Assembly: GCF_027594745.1 (NCBI RefSeq)
Contig: NZ_CP110854.1
Span: 3,799,501-3,863,500 of the forward strand
Source of the DNA: Saprospira grandis
GTDB taxonomy: Bacteria > Bacteroidota > Bacteroidia > Chitinophagales > Saprospiraceae
Direction of reading: 5' to 3'
DNA length: 64,000 nucleotides
The position numbers and the translations under genes are program-made. The notes beneath the pieces are model-generated. The model searched no databases. It saw only the letters and a list, made by a program, of their open reading frames with translations, and was not told the origin of the DNA. Shown piece by piece: positions 32,545 through 40,028 of the stretch (the first letter of the stretch is position 1; each line of letters begins with the position of its first letter).

Positions 32545-32684
32545 TTTTTGGGGCCTCCCGCCTTCGGCGGGCGCTACGTTCGGCAGCTCGCTATTCGCTC
32601 GGCCCTGCGCAAAAAACAAGTTTTTGCTTGGTCTGCGGCTTTGCCGCACTGCCTACCATCGCTAGGCCAGTCGCTTCGCTCCTT
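32545..32684 (+). repeat. GC-rich intergenic element, copy 12
   Basis: T orientation. TTTTTGGGGCCTCC, stem CCCGCCTTCGGCGGGC, CGCTACG, core variant GCTCGCTATTCGCTCGGCC, hairpin GCAAAAAACAAGTTTTTGC, TTGGTCTGCGGC, and CATCGCTAGGCC. The copy number 11 is reserved for the four mini-elements of this zone. Confidence 0.9.
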
Positions 32685-33647
32685 CTAGACGCAGGAAATT
32701 AGTCTCGCTAGTTATGGGCCGATGGTTTCAACCTTCGGCTCATTTTTATTGTGCTTAGCTTGGCCGCTTTTGTTGCTGTAGGTTTCAACCTACAGGTGTA
32801 TATACTATATATTTATGGGCTAATGTCTAGCAAAACTCCTTTTTAGTCGTCCTGAACTCTACGATATAGCTTGTCAAAGTCATTGCATGCAGTCACTAGC
32901 TGTTCGTTATAGCTCCTCTTACTGCATAAGAGTCGTCCTGAACTCCATGGCAGATATAATTTAACTCTTGGCTTTCTCTTTCCTACTGCAAGCAAATTCT
33001 GGAGAAGTCTAAGCTTGCAGTTCATAAACTAAACTAAAAAAGTTTCAGAACCCGACCTTTTCTATAATAGACAGCTAGCAGAGATAAAATTACTGGAGTT
33101 GAAGATAAAAAAACTGAAGCTGAGGATAAACGAACTGCAGCCAAAGGTAAAAGTATAGCTCCTAAGGGTTAAACTGCTTCTTGGCTGGAGTTTAGCACTG
33201 TATCTATCTTGTCAAGAAGAGGATTCAAGGAGTTGTAGAATGATATTTAGCTGTTCTAGACCTACTGAATACAGTCAGAGACGGCTATTCTTGGGCCAAG
33301 AAACTTAGCCAGTAAGTTTTGGACATCTAAATAGCAGTGCCTATAGTTGCAAGCAAAGCTTAGAAGGTGTATTTTGGGGTTCTTGGACCTAATTTATACC
33401 TTAGAGGACCCCTATTTGGGGCTTGTGCAACCCCATCGCCCTAGTTTATTAGTCCCTCAACTTTTCCTTGGAGTTTGAAAAAGGGAGAAAAAGAAAGTGT
33501 CTTTTAGCAGCTGGGCAGTTTTGGGCCCTTAGAAGCAAGAAAAGCGAACAAGGACTTTAGTCCGTCAGTTCGCTCAAGTCTACAACCCTGGGCTTCAGCC
33601 CAGGGCCGCTTAAATAAGCTTAAAGATTATATTGGCTAGCCTTTTCT
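32685..33647. other. Intergenic mosaic island 2 (left part), no credible gene
   Basis: Holds module 2 (32714-32795), a 15-bp direct repeat AGTCGTCCTGAACTC at 32845-32859 and 32931-32945, and three imperfect 21-bp tandem units near 33092-33154. Further right are a partial 43-bp module (33548-33573, with GGACTTTAGTCC), the 33452-33503 copy of the 4535 repeat, and palindrome CCCTGGGCTTCAGCCAGGG at 33587-33605. A 60-codon frame on the minus strand (33025-32843) spans the direct repeat and looks non-coding. Confidence 0.6.
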
Positions 33648-33648
33648 T

Positions 33649-33954
33649 CCATGGGCTGAAGCCCATGGTTGCGGGTCTGAGCAAACTGGCGGGCTAAAGC
33701 CCTTGTTTGCTGATGGGGCCTAGTAGAACAGAAAATCCCCTCGAATGAGGGGATGACGATTTTTTAGCTAGCCTAGGGCCTTGGCCCTAGGGTTTCTATG
33801 AAATTTATGGGGGAGAAAAAACAAAATCAACCTACCGAAGAAAAAACAACCCTTGTTCAAAGCGGTAGAGGATTTTAATCCTCTCCGCACTATAGATGTA
33901 GAATGGGGTTGTTGTATGGCTGTAGGTTTCAACCTGCAGCCACAGCTAGCAGGC
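33649..33954. repeat. Modules 1 and 4 repeated, mosaic island 2 (right part)
   Basis: 33649-33711 repeats 26152-26214, and 33699-33954 repeats 27029-27272. In island 1 the two modules are about 0.8 kb apart; here they are joined. Palindromes at 33735-33754, 33867-33884 (TTTTAA instead of TTTCAA centre) and 33918-33941. Confidence 0.88.
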
Positions 33955-33970
33955 GGCAGGCCCCAAAAAA
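33945..33970 (-). repeat. Mini GC-rich element
   Basis: GCTAGC at the left and GGCGGCAGGCCCCAAAAAA at the right, with no core block; precedes the 34081 gene by 110 bases. Confidence 0.6.
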
Positions 33971-34080
33971 TAAAAACACAAAACTTTAGGCAGTCCTATT
34001 TTATGCCGTTAATTGGAACTTAGCGCTAGGATTATTCTTTAAGGGGAGAGACTAAATAACAACTGAAAAGAGTAAGAAAT

Positions 34081-34611
34081 ATGGATGATGATTTTTATCC
34101 CTTAATTGATCGTGTGATGGCGCTCTCTAAGGAGGAATACCGAGAAAAAGTTATGCAGCCTTATCCGCTAATAGATGCATTGAGAGCAGAATTAGGAGAA
34201 TCGGCCGAAATTTATGATAACTTCGATCTTCCAAGGGTGAGCGCTTATGTTAATCACCCCACATTTAAGTATGGGGAATTAGAGATTAACTATAGTACGA
34301 CTATAGTCATTTCTAAACTAGTGGATGTAGTACGCCTAACGTTTTGTTGTACTGTGAAAAACCCAGATCCTAAGGCTTGGGATAAACGGATTGATACAGA
34401 GAGTTACTTTGAATACTTTACCCAAGAACAATTTGATTTGGACGAAAAACTGACTACATTTTTTGATCAGCATGGGATTCACAAAATCACTTACAGTGAA
34501 GAGGAATATGTAATCCCTGGATTAGACTTTGTTCATGAGGGGATGAAGTTTTTTGGCGCGCAGCCTAGTGCAGGAATGCTGTTTTTTGAAGACTTTTTCG
34601 ATTATTTATAG
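34081..34611 (+). CDS. Hypothetical cytoplasmic protein
   Basis: 176 aa, acidic, no signal or membrane segment. Begins MDDDFYPLIDRVMALSKEEY and ends GMLFFEDFFDYL. Strand-rich middle (VSAYVNHPTFKYGELEINYS, VVRLTFCCTVKNPDPKAW) with a helical N-terminus. Not recognised. Lies directly between a mini-element and element copy 13, with the 34797 gene following. Acidic small proteins of this kind are common as toxin immunity partners, but no toxin gene is present, so that remains a guess. Confidence 0.65.
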   Translation: MDDDFYPLIDRVMALSKEEYREKVMQPYPLIDALRAELGESAEIYDNFDLPRVSAYVNHPTFKYGELEINYSTTIVISKLVDVVRLTFCCTVKNPDPKAWDKRIDTESYFEYFTQEQFDLDEKLTTFFDQHGIHKITYSEEEYVIPGLDFVHEGMKFFGAQPSAGMLFFEDFFDYL

Positions 34612-34619
34612 CGAATAAA

Positions 34620-34757
34620 AAGGGCCGAAGGCCAAATCGGCCTAGGGGCCTGAAAGGGGGCCGCGCAGCGGCAGACCAAGGGCGAAGCCCGCAGGGCCGA
34701 GCAGACCTGCGAGCCCTGCAAGGGCCCGGCCGCCGCAGGCGGCAGGCCCCAAAAAAT
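34620..34757 (-). repeat. GC-rich intergenic element, copy 13
   Basis: A orientation, same subfamily as copy 3: GGCCTAGGGGCCTGAAAG end, hairpin GGGCGAAGCCC, core GGCCGAGCAGACCTGCGAGC, CCGGCCGCCGCAGGCGGC stem, GGCAGGCCCCAAAAAA end. It starts 9 bases after one stop and ends 40 bases before the next ATG. Confidence 0.9.
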
Positions 34758-34796
34758 ACAAATACAATAGCGTAAAAAAATGATATTTAGACTGAT

Positions 34797-35264
34797 ATGT
34801 ATGTGAAACTGAAGAAACAGTTATTGATCTATGCTGAGAGTATTCGATGCTTTGAATTTGCATTGATGAATAAGTATACTATAAAAGGTCAGCCGTATTT
34901 CTTTCAAAAATTATTTCCTTCAAAAGGAGTAATTTCCGTACAGGGCCAAGCTGTACATTACAACTATCATGGTGCAGGCTGTAGTCTTAAATTTCCTAGT
35001 TTCGATTTAGATTATAATGTAGTAGGATTAGGGGAGGGGGATTTGTACATATCCTTATGGAGCTTTAAAGAGTTTTATAGGTCTCAAGAAACTATAGCTG
35101 AGGATATCCCATTACCTCAAATGCTTGCTTGCTTAGATCTTTTTGTACAGGATGGATTATTAGTTTGTTATGCTGAAAATAGTCATAGAAGCTATTTTTT
35201 TTCTGAAAATTGCTTGGATGAAAATGATATAAGCATGACTAAACTATTGAATAGAATGAACTAA
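34797..35264 (+). CDS. Hypothetical protein, possibly DUF6896-like
   Basis: 155 aa, no signal peptide. The stretch VQGQAVHYNYHGAGCSLKFP followed by DLDYNVVGLGEGDLYISLWSFKEFY resembles the HGxGC ... VDxDFG ... FDxWRL pattern I associate with DUF6896, but this is from memory and weak. Very AT-rich. An alternative start at the ATG at 34866 would remove 23 residues. Followed by a mini-element and terminator. Confidence 0.6.
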   Translation: MYVKLKKQLLIYAESIRCFEFALMNKYTIKGQPYFFQKLFPSKGVISVQGQAVHYNYHGAGCSLKFPSFDLDYNVVGLGEGDLYISLWSFKEFYRSQETIAEDIPLPQMLACLDLFVQDGLLVCYAENSHRSYFFSENCLDENDISMTKLLNRMN

Positions 35265-35276
35265 TGTTTATGCGCT

Positions 35277-35308
35277 CCTAGTTCGGGAAGGGCAGGCCCC
35301 AAAAAAAA
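35277..35308 (-). repeat. Mini GC-rich element
   Basis: CCTAG ... GGGCAGGCCCCAAAAAAAA with 10 bases between the blocks; closes the row of small orphan genes. Confidence 0.6.
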
Positions 35309-35336
35309 GAGCGGGCAAATCTGCCCGCTCTTTTCT
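35303..35336. terminator. Bidirectional terminator
   Basis: AAAAGAGCGGGCA, loop AATC, TGCCCGCTCTTTT; between the converging 34797 and 35355 genes. Confidence 0.88.
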
Positions 35337-35354
35337 ATTTATTTCCGCCAAAAG

Positions 35355-37499
35355 TTAGTTCAACTTATCTTCAATATACTGCAGTACCTTGCGCATCAAA
35401 TGCACCCGATCCTTGCCGCGCACATTATGCGGATGGCCTGGATAAACAAAGTAATCTACCTGCTTTTCGGCTTCTACAAAGGCTTGAATAAGGCTGTGGT
35501 TATGTTGCAAAACGACCACATCATCTACACTGCCATGAATCAATAAGAGATCGCCCTGCAATTGATCTACATAATTATGGAGGCGATTTTTGGCATAGCC
35601 TTCAGGGTTTTGTTCTGGACGATCCATATAGCGCTCGCCATACATCACCTCATAAAATTTCCAGTCGGTTACTGGGCCACCCGCTACACCAACACGGAAA
35701 ACACCTAGCTGACGAAGCATTAAAGAAGTGGTCATAAAGCCACCAAAGCTCCAACCATGCACCGCCATCCGATCGGCATCTACAAAGGCTTGTTGCTTGA
35801 GGTAATTCACCCCAACCAATTGGTCCTGCATTTCCACTTCGCCCAATTGGCGGTGGATGATGCTCTCAAAATCAAAGCCTCGATTTGCCGAACCGCGATT
35901 GTCTAGGGTAAAGACCAAATAGCCTTTTTCGGCCTGCTGTTGCATCCAGAGCGAAGCGCCGCCCAACCAACTATTGGTCACCATTTGGGCATGTGGACCG
36001 CCATAGACATAAACAATAACAGGATATTTTTTCTTCGGATCAAAGTCAGAGGGCTTAATCAAACGCGCCTGCAAATCAGTACCATCGGCAGCTTTGAGTG
36101 TGAGTAGCTCGGTGGTGCCTACCTTATAATCTTTCAAGGGATTTTCGGCCTTGATGAACTCCCGCTTTAGTTTTCCGTTTTTGGTCGAGATCAGTTGAGC
36201 GACATTAGGCGTGCTGATGTTGCTATATTCATCCAACAACCATTTGCCGTTGGGACTCAATTGGCAGTGGTGCTGCCCTTCTTCCTTAGTCAGTTGCATT
36301 TGCTTTTTGCCGTTTAGGGCAAGCTTGTAGGCATACAAATTAAGACCAGAAGGGTCGGTGCCCATACAAATGACCGATTTTCCGCTGCTGTCTAGGCCCA
36401 AAATTTCTTCTACTTCCCAATTTCCCTTGCTCACGGCATTGAGCAATTTGCCCGTTTCAGCCTCATAGCGATACAAATGCGTAAAGCCATCTCGCTCACT
36501 CGCCCAAAGAAATTCCTTGGGGTTGTTGGGCAAAAACCAAACGGCTTTTTCTGGCTCTACATAACGCTCATGTTTTTCCTCAAAAAGGGTTTTGATGAAT
36601 TTGCCCGTTTTGGCCTCATAAACGTTCAAACGCATGGCATTTTGGTCGCGATTGATCTGCGCCAAATAAATTTTTTCACTTTTTGGGCCCCAACCCAAAT
36701 TGGTCAAATACTGATCGGCTTCATCGCCTTCAATCTTGAGGTAAACGGTTTGTCCAGATGCTGGATCAAAAACGCCTACTCGAGCTTTTTCACTGGCTTG
36801 GCCAGCCATCGGGTACTTAATATTGCGCAATTTGGCGGGGGTGCTGCTAATATCGACCAAAGGATAATCGGATACCTCCGACTCGTCTTTTTGGTAGAAG
36901 GCCAAATATTGCCCATTAGGCGACCAAAATAAGCCCTTGCTAATGCCAAATTCACTGCGGGCAATGGCTTGGCCCGATACAATTGCTGGATTATTGAAAC
37001 GAGTAACCGCCGTTTTTTCCTCCTGCTCCGTCGCCAAATAAATATTGTTGTCTATCGTATAAGCCAAACGGCCCGTCTCTTCATGAAAGGCCAGATTGGC
37101 CGCCTCCTGCGGATAAGCCACCCACTTTTTGCCTTTCTTGCTTTTGTAGTCGTAGCGGTAGTAGGCCTGCCTAAAAGAGAGGAAAATCTCTGTCTTAGAC
37201 AAATAGCCAAAGTTGGCAATATAAGGAACCTGCTCCCCAAAAGCCGCCTGCAAATCCTTGGTCGAAAACAAAGATTCTGGCGCCTTTTTGCCCTCATAAT
37301 AAAATACTTCCTGATAACGAGGCCCCGATTGCGTAAAGCCCTTGCCGTCTTCCCGCCATTGCGCTACTCTCAAATGCTCTGGCCGAAATTTTCGCCATTG
37401 TTGCATCACGGCATCTTCCAAACTTAAACTTTTTTGCGCCTGCAAGCCCAAAGGAGCCAACAATAAAAAGGCACAAACTAGAATACTGAATTTTTGCAT
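35355..37499 (-). CDS. S9 family serine peptidase, DPP IV-like
   Basis: 714 aa exported peptidase. Signal peptide MQKFSILVCAFLLLAPLGLQAQ, N-terminal eight-bladed propeller (FGISKGLFWSPNGQYLAFYQKDE, LNVYEAKTGKFIKTLFEEKH, FLWASERDGFTHLYRYEAETG), and a C-terminal alpha/beta hydrolase. Ser584 is in GWSFGGF, Asp659 in HGSVDDVV, and His691 in GHPHNVRG. It removes dipeptides (X-Pro) from peptides in the periplasm or at the surface. Single-gene unit ending at a shared terminator. Confidence 0.92.
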   Translation of the reverse strand: MQKFSILVCAFLLLAPLGLQAQKSLSLEDAVMQQWRKFRPEHLRVAQWREDGKGFTQSGPRYQEVFYYEGKKAPESLFSTKDLQAAFGEQVPYIANFGYLSKTEIFLSFRQAYYRYDYKSKKGKKWVAYPQEAANLAFHEETGRLAYTIDNNIYLATEQEEKTAVTRFNNPAIVSGQAIARSEFGISKGLFWSPNGQYLAFYQKDESEVSDYPLVDISSTPAKLRNIKYPMAGQASEKARVGVFDPASGQTVYLKIEGDEADQYLTNLGWGPKSEKIYLAQINRDQNAMRLNVYEAKTGKFIKTLFEEKHERYVEPEKAVWFLPNNPKEFLWASERDGFTHLYRYEAETGKLLNAVSKGNWEVEEILGLDSSGKSVICMGTDPSGLNLYAYKLALNGKKQMQLTKEEGQHHCQLSPNGKWLLDEYSNISTPNVAQLISTKNGKLKREFIKAENPLKDYKVGTTELLTLKAADGTDLQARLIKPSDFDPKKKYPVIVYVYGGPHAQMVTNSWLGGASLWMQQQAEKGYLVFTLDNRGSANRGFDFESIIHRQLGEVEMQDQLVGVNYLKQQAFVDADRMAVHGWSFGGFMTTSLMLRQLGVFRVGVAGGPVTDWKFYEVMYGERYMDRPEQNPEGYAKNRLHNYVDQLQGDLLLIHGSVDDVVVLQHNHSLIQAFVEAEKQVDYFVYPGHPHNVRGKDRVHLMRKVLQYIEDKLN

Positions 37500-37522
37500 T
37501 GCTATTTATTATGATGATTAAA

Positions 37523-37652
37523 TTTTTTTTGGGGCCTCCCGCCTTCGGCGGGCGCTACGCTTTGGGGCTCGCAGGTCTGCTCGGCCCTGCGGCGGCTGCG
37601 CCGCCTGGGTCTGGCCTACGGCCACCCCGCCGCATCGCTAGGCCAGGCCGAG
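37523..37652 (+). repeat. GC-rich intergenic element, copy 14
   Basis: T orientation. TTTTTTTTGGGGCCTCC, stem CCCGCCTTCGGCGGGC, core GCTCGCAGGTCTGCTCGGCC, hairpin GGCGGCTGCGCCGCC, GGTCTGGCC, GCATCGCTAGGCC. Close to copy 5 except for its first stem. Confidence 0.92.
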
Positions 37653-37855
37653 CCCTAAAGATAAGGATTTTGCTTAGGCCTTTCGGGGCCAGCTAAAAGA
37701 GTACTACAATTTAACAAAAAAGGCTTTTGCCCTTTATTTTATAAAATATTAAATTTTCTACCAACTATTTGCCCCCGACGATCGTTTTGTAAGAAAGAAA
37801 ATGAATGAAGGGAATCGAAATAAAATTTCCCATTCCCTATAAAATTATATACCCT

Positions 37856-38281
37856 ATGAAAAAGCTATACTTTATACTCAGCATCTTGGCCCTTCAGTTT
37901 ATGTTTGTAGGGCAAATGGCCGCCCAGGCCCAAAAAACTTTGGTCCGCTCTATTGCCCTAGAGGGACGCACTGAACTCTTGGCTAGCCTGCCTGGCCAGG
38001 TAGAGCTTCAGGTTTGGGACAAAGATTTTGCCCGACTACAAACTATTGTAGCCGTAGAAAACTGCCAACAAGTAATTCTGGACCGCCTAGTGGCCGTAGG
38101 CCGCTACGAAATTGCCCTAGAAGATATGGGCACCGCCTACAAAATTATTATGCCCAAGGGCCAAAAGGTGGTTAAACTCAAAGGCCAAGCCCTAGAGGAA
38201 GAAATGAAGTTTATTCTTTATATTCCTCAAAAGGTGGCTACTGAAATTGAAAACTTGGCCATGAATAATAGCGATCTCTAA
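37856..38281 (+). CDS. Small exported protein, paralogue of 50178-50570
   Basis: About 141 aa from the ATG at 37856; an in-frame ATG 51 bases earlier would precede the signal peptide MKKLYFILSILALQFMFVGQMAAQ. The mature part is a small beta-domain. VGRYEIALEDMGTAYKIIMPKGQKVVKLKGQALEEEM aligns with the equivalent segment of the 50178 protein (GRYDWQIKGQTLYMPK, LVEEEI). Unknown family; probably periplasmic. Terminator follows. Confidence 0.75.
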   Translation: MKKLYFILSILALQFMFVGQMAAQAQKTLVRSIALEGRTELLASLPGQVELQVWDKDFARLQTIVAVENCQQVILDRLVAVGRYEIALEDMGTAYKIIMPKGQKVVKLKGQALEEEMKFILYIPQKVATEIENLAMNNSDL

Positions 38282-38299
38282 ATCGCTAAAGGCTGGACG

Positions 38300-38337
38300 A
38301 AAAAAAAGAGAAAGGAGCTCCTTTCTCTTTTTTTTTT
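38300..38337. terminator. Bidirectional terminator
   Basis: AAAAAAAGAGAAAGGAGCTCCTTTCTCTTTTTTT, between converging genes. Confidence 0.85.
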
Positions 38338-38351
38338 GCCTACATCTAGAC

Positions 38352-38810
38352 CTAAAACAACTTCCAAATCTCCTGAATATTTTCTGCCGTCTTTGCGCTG
38401 CAAACCAAAATGGGTTCTTGGGGCAAAGCCGCCAGCCGTTTGGCCAAAATATCTTCGTCTAGTAGGTCTTGTTTATTGGCCAAAAAATGAAGTGGAATAT
38501 CGGGATACTGCCGGCTCAAAAAAGTCAGATCTTTTTTTGCCTGCTCAAAAAGCTGAGGGCGGCTGAGGTCTACTACATAAACAATATGCTTGGCATTGAT
38601 GAAGCGAATGGCGGGAATTTTTTCTTGGCCCACTTCTCCGCCCAAATCCACAAAAAAGTAATGGTCTTTCCCTCTTTTGTGCTCCAAAAAACGGGGACCA
38701 ATTGTCGTATGATAACTGCTCTGAAAAGTATCTCCTAGTAGTTGGGCCAAAATGCTACTTTTGCCTGCGGCAAAGCTACCTGTAAATATAATTTTACTGT
38801 TTTTCATCAC
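38352..38810 (-). CDS. Ras-like small GTPase
   Basis: 152 aa single-domain P-loop GTPase. G1 GSFAAGKSS at residues 11-19, switch I Thr in HTTIG, G3 DLGGE at 55-59, G4 NKQD at 112-115, and G5 CSAK at 137-140. The DxGGE form and size place it with the Arf/Rab/Ras-like bacterial GTPases that include MglA relatives. There is no adjacent GAP, GEF or roadblock gene. In a gliding filament a role in polarity or envelope transport is attractive but unproven. Confidence 0.85.
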   Translation of the reverse strand: MMKNSKIIFTGSFAAGKSSILAQLLGDTFQSSYHTTIGPRFLEHKRGKDHYFFVDLGGEVGQEKIPAIRFINAKHIVYVVDLSRPQLFEQAKKDLTFLSRQYPDIPLHFLANKQDLLDEDILAKRLAALPQEPILVCSAKTAENIQEIWKLF

Positions 38811-38988
38811 AAAGGGTCTTTGGTTCTGTTTAGTCTAAGTCTGTATTCAAAAGTACGCAATAATCACTGCCTTTTGCCTAAATTTGCAACCTAATTGCAA
38901 GAAAGCTCGGTTTTTCTCCTTAGATTTAGCCGAATCTTATTTTTAGATAACACTAAAATAAATACTTCCTTATAAATCATTATACATA

Positions 38989-39813
38989 ATGCACGAACAT
39001 TTTTGGGCTGCTTTTGGCCTGACTGTATTGGCGGGTTTGTCTACAGGTATTGGAAGCGCTATTGCTTTTGTAGTAAAGGGGCGCAATTTTAATTTTTTGA
39101 CGGTTTCTATGGGTTTTGCGGCAGGAGTGATGCTCTATGTTTCCTTTATGGAGATTTTTCCGCATGCTTTGGCCCATTTGGACCACAGTCATAGTCGACA
39201 TTGGGGCGTACTGGCTTTTTTTGGGGGGATGATCTTAGTGGCCCTAATTGATAAAATGATTCCCCATGAGGAGAACCCTCATGAGTTGATGACCGAAGAG
39301 GAGTTGGATGAGCAGGAGCCGGGACAATTGGAGCGGCAAAACAGCAAAAACGGTAAACTAATGCGGGTGGGTTTGCTCACGGCTTTGGCCTTGGCCCTAC
39401 ACAATTTTCCGGAGGGTATGGCTACTTTTGTAGCGGCTTTAGAAGACCCCAGTTTGGGCTTAACCATTGGGTTGGCTATTGCCTTGCACAATATTCCCGA
39501 GGGGATTGCGGTCTCTATGCCCGTTTATTATGCTACGGGCAGCAAGTCTAAGGCCTTTTGGTACTCCTTTTTGTCTGGGGTGGTAGAGCCCGTAGGCGCA
39601 ATTCTTATTTTTGCCCTTTTTGGCAATGCTTTAGATGAGACGGTCATGTCTATTTTATTGGCTGGGGTAGCTGGAATTATGGTCTTTATTTCTCTAGACC
39701 AATTGCTGCCTTCTGCTCGAGATTATGGGGCGCACCATTTGTCTATTTATGGAATGTTGGCTGGAATGGCCGTCATGGCAGTCAGTCTGCTAATGTTGGG
39801 CCATGCGCACTAA
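38989..39813 (+). CDS. zupT: ZIP-family zinc transporter
   Basis: 274 aa, eight transmembrane helices. Divalent-metal sites appear as ALHNFPEGMATF (helix IV) and ALHNIPEGIAVSM (helix V), typical of ZupT. A Glu/Gln-rich cytoplasmic loop lies near residue 100. Imports zinc and other divalent metals. A box TAAATTTG at 38879-38886, about 100 bases upstream, fits the Bacteroidota -7 consensus. Followed by a strong terminator. Confidence 0.93.
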   Translation: MHEHFWAAFGLTVLAGLSTGIGSAIAFVVKGRNFNFLTVSMGFAAGVMLYVSFMEIFPHALAHLDHSHSRHWGVLAFFGGMILVALIDKMIPHEENPHELMTEEELDEQEPGQLERQNSKNGKLMRVGLLTALALALHNFPEGMATFVAALEDPSLGLTIGLAIALHNIPEGIAVSMPVYYATGSKSKAFWYSFLSGVVEPVGAILIFALFGNALDETVMSILLAGVAGIMVFISLDQLLPSARDYGAHHLSIYGMLAGMAVMAVSLLMLGHAH

Positions 39814-39838
39814 TATCGTTTAGGCGCAAATAAGGGAA

Positions 39839-39871
39839 GGCTGCTGTGCATAAGCACAGCAGCCTTTTTTT
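39839..39871 (+). terminator. Terminator of zupT
   Basis: GGCTGCTGTGC, loop ATAA, GCACAGCAGCC, then seven T. Confidence 0.92.
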
Positions 39872-39873
39872 AC

Positions 39874-40011
39874 GAGCCCGAAAGGCCCAGCGCTGCGGAG
39901 CGGGTGGCCGAAGGCCAGACCGAGCAAAAAACTTGTTTTTTGCGAAGGGCCGAGCGAATAGCGAGCCCCGCAGCATAGCGGCGGCCGCCCATGGGCGGCC
40001 GCGGGCCCCAA
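39874..40011 (-). repeat. GC-rich intergenic element, copy 15
   Basis: A orientation, CGCGG subfamily. End GGCCCAGCGCTGCGGAGC, core variant GGCCGAGCGAATAGCGAGC, hairpin GCAAAAAACTTGTTTTTTGC, stem GGCCGCCCATGGGCGGCC, and CGCGGGCCCCAAA. It directly follows the zupT terminator and ends 18 bases before the next gene's stop. Confidence 0.9.
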
Positions 40012-40028
40012 ATCCTTATTAAAAAGAA

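Noticed and set aside
32843..33025. 60-codon minus-strand frame in mosaic island 2
   Set aside because: Spans a 15-bp direct repeat, has no promoter or ribosome site, and has no recognisable protein features.
26152..33954. CRISPR array
   Set aside because: The palindromes are unevenly spaced, differ in stem sequence and have no regular spacers; no cas gene is present.
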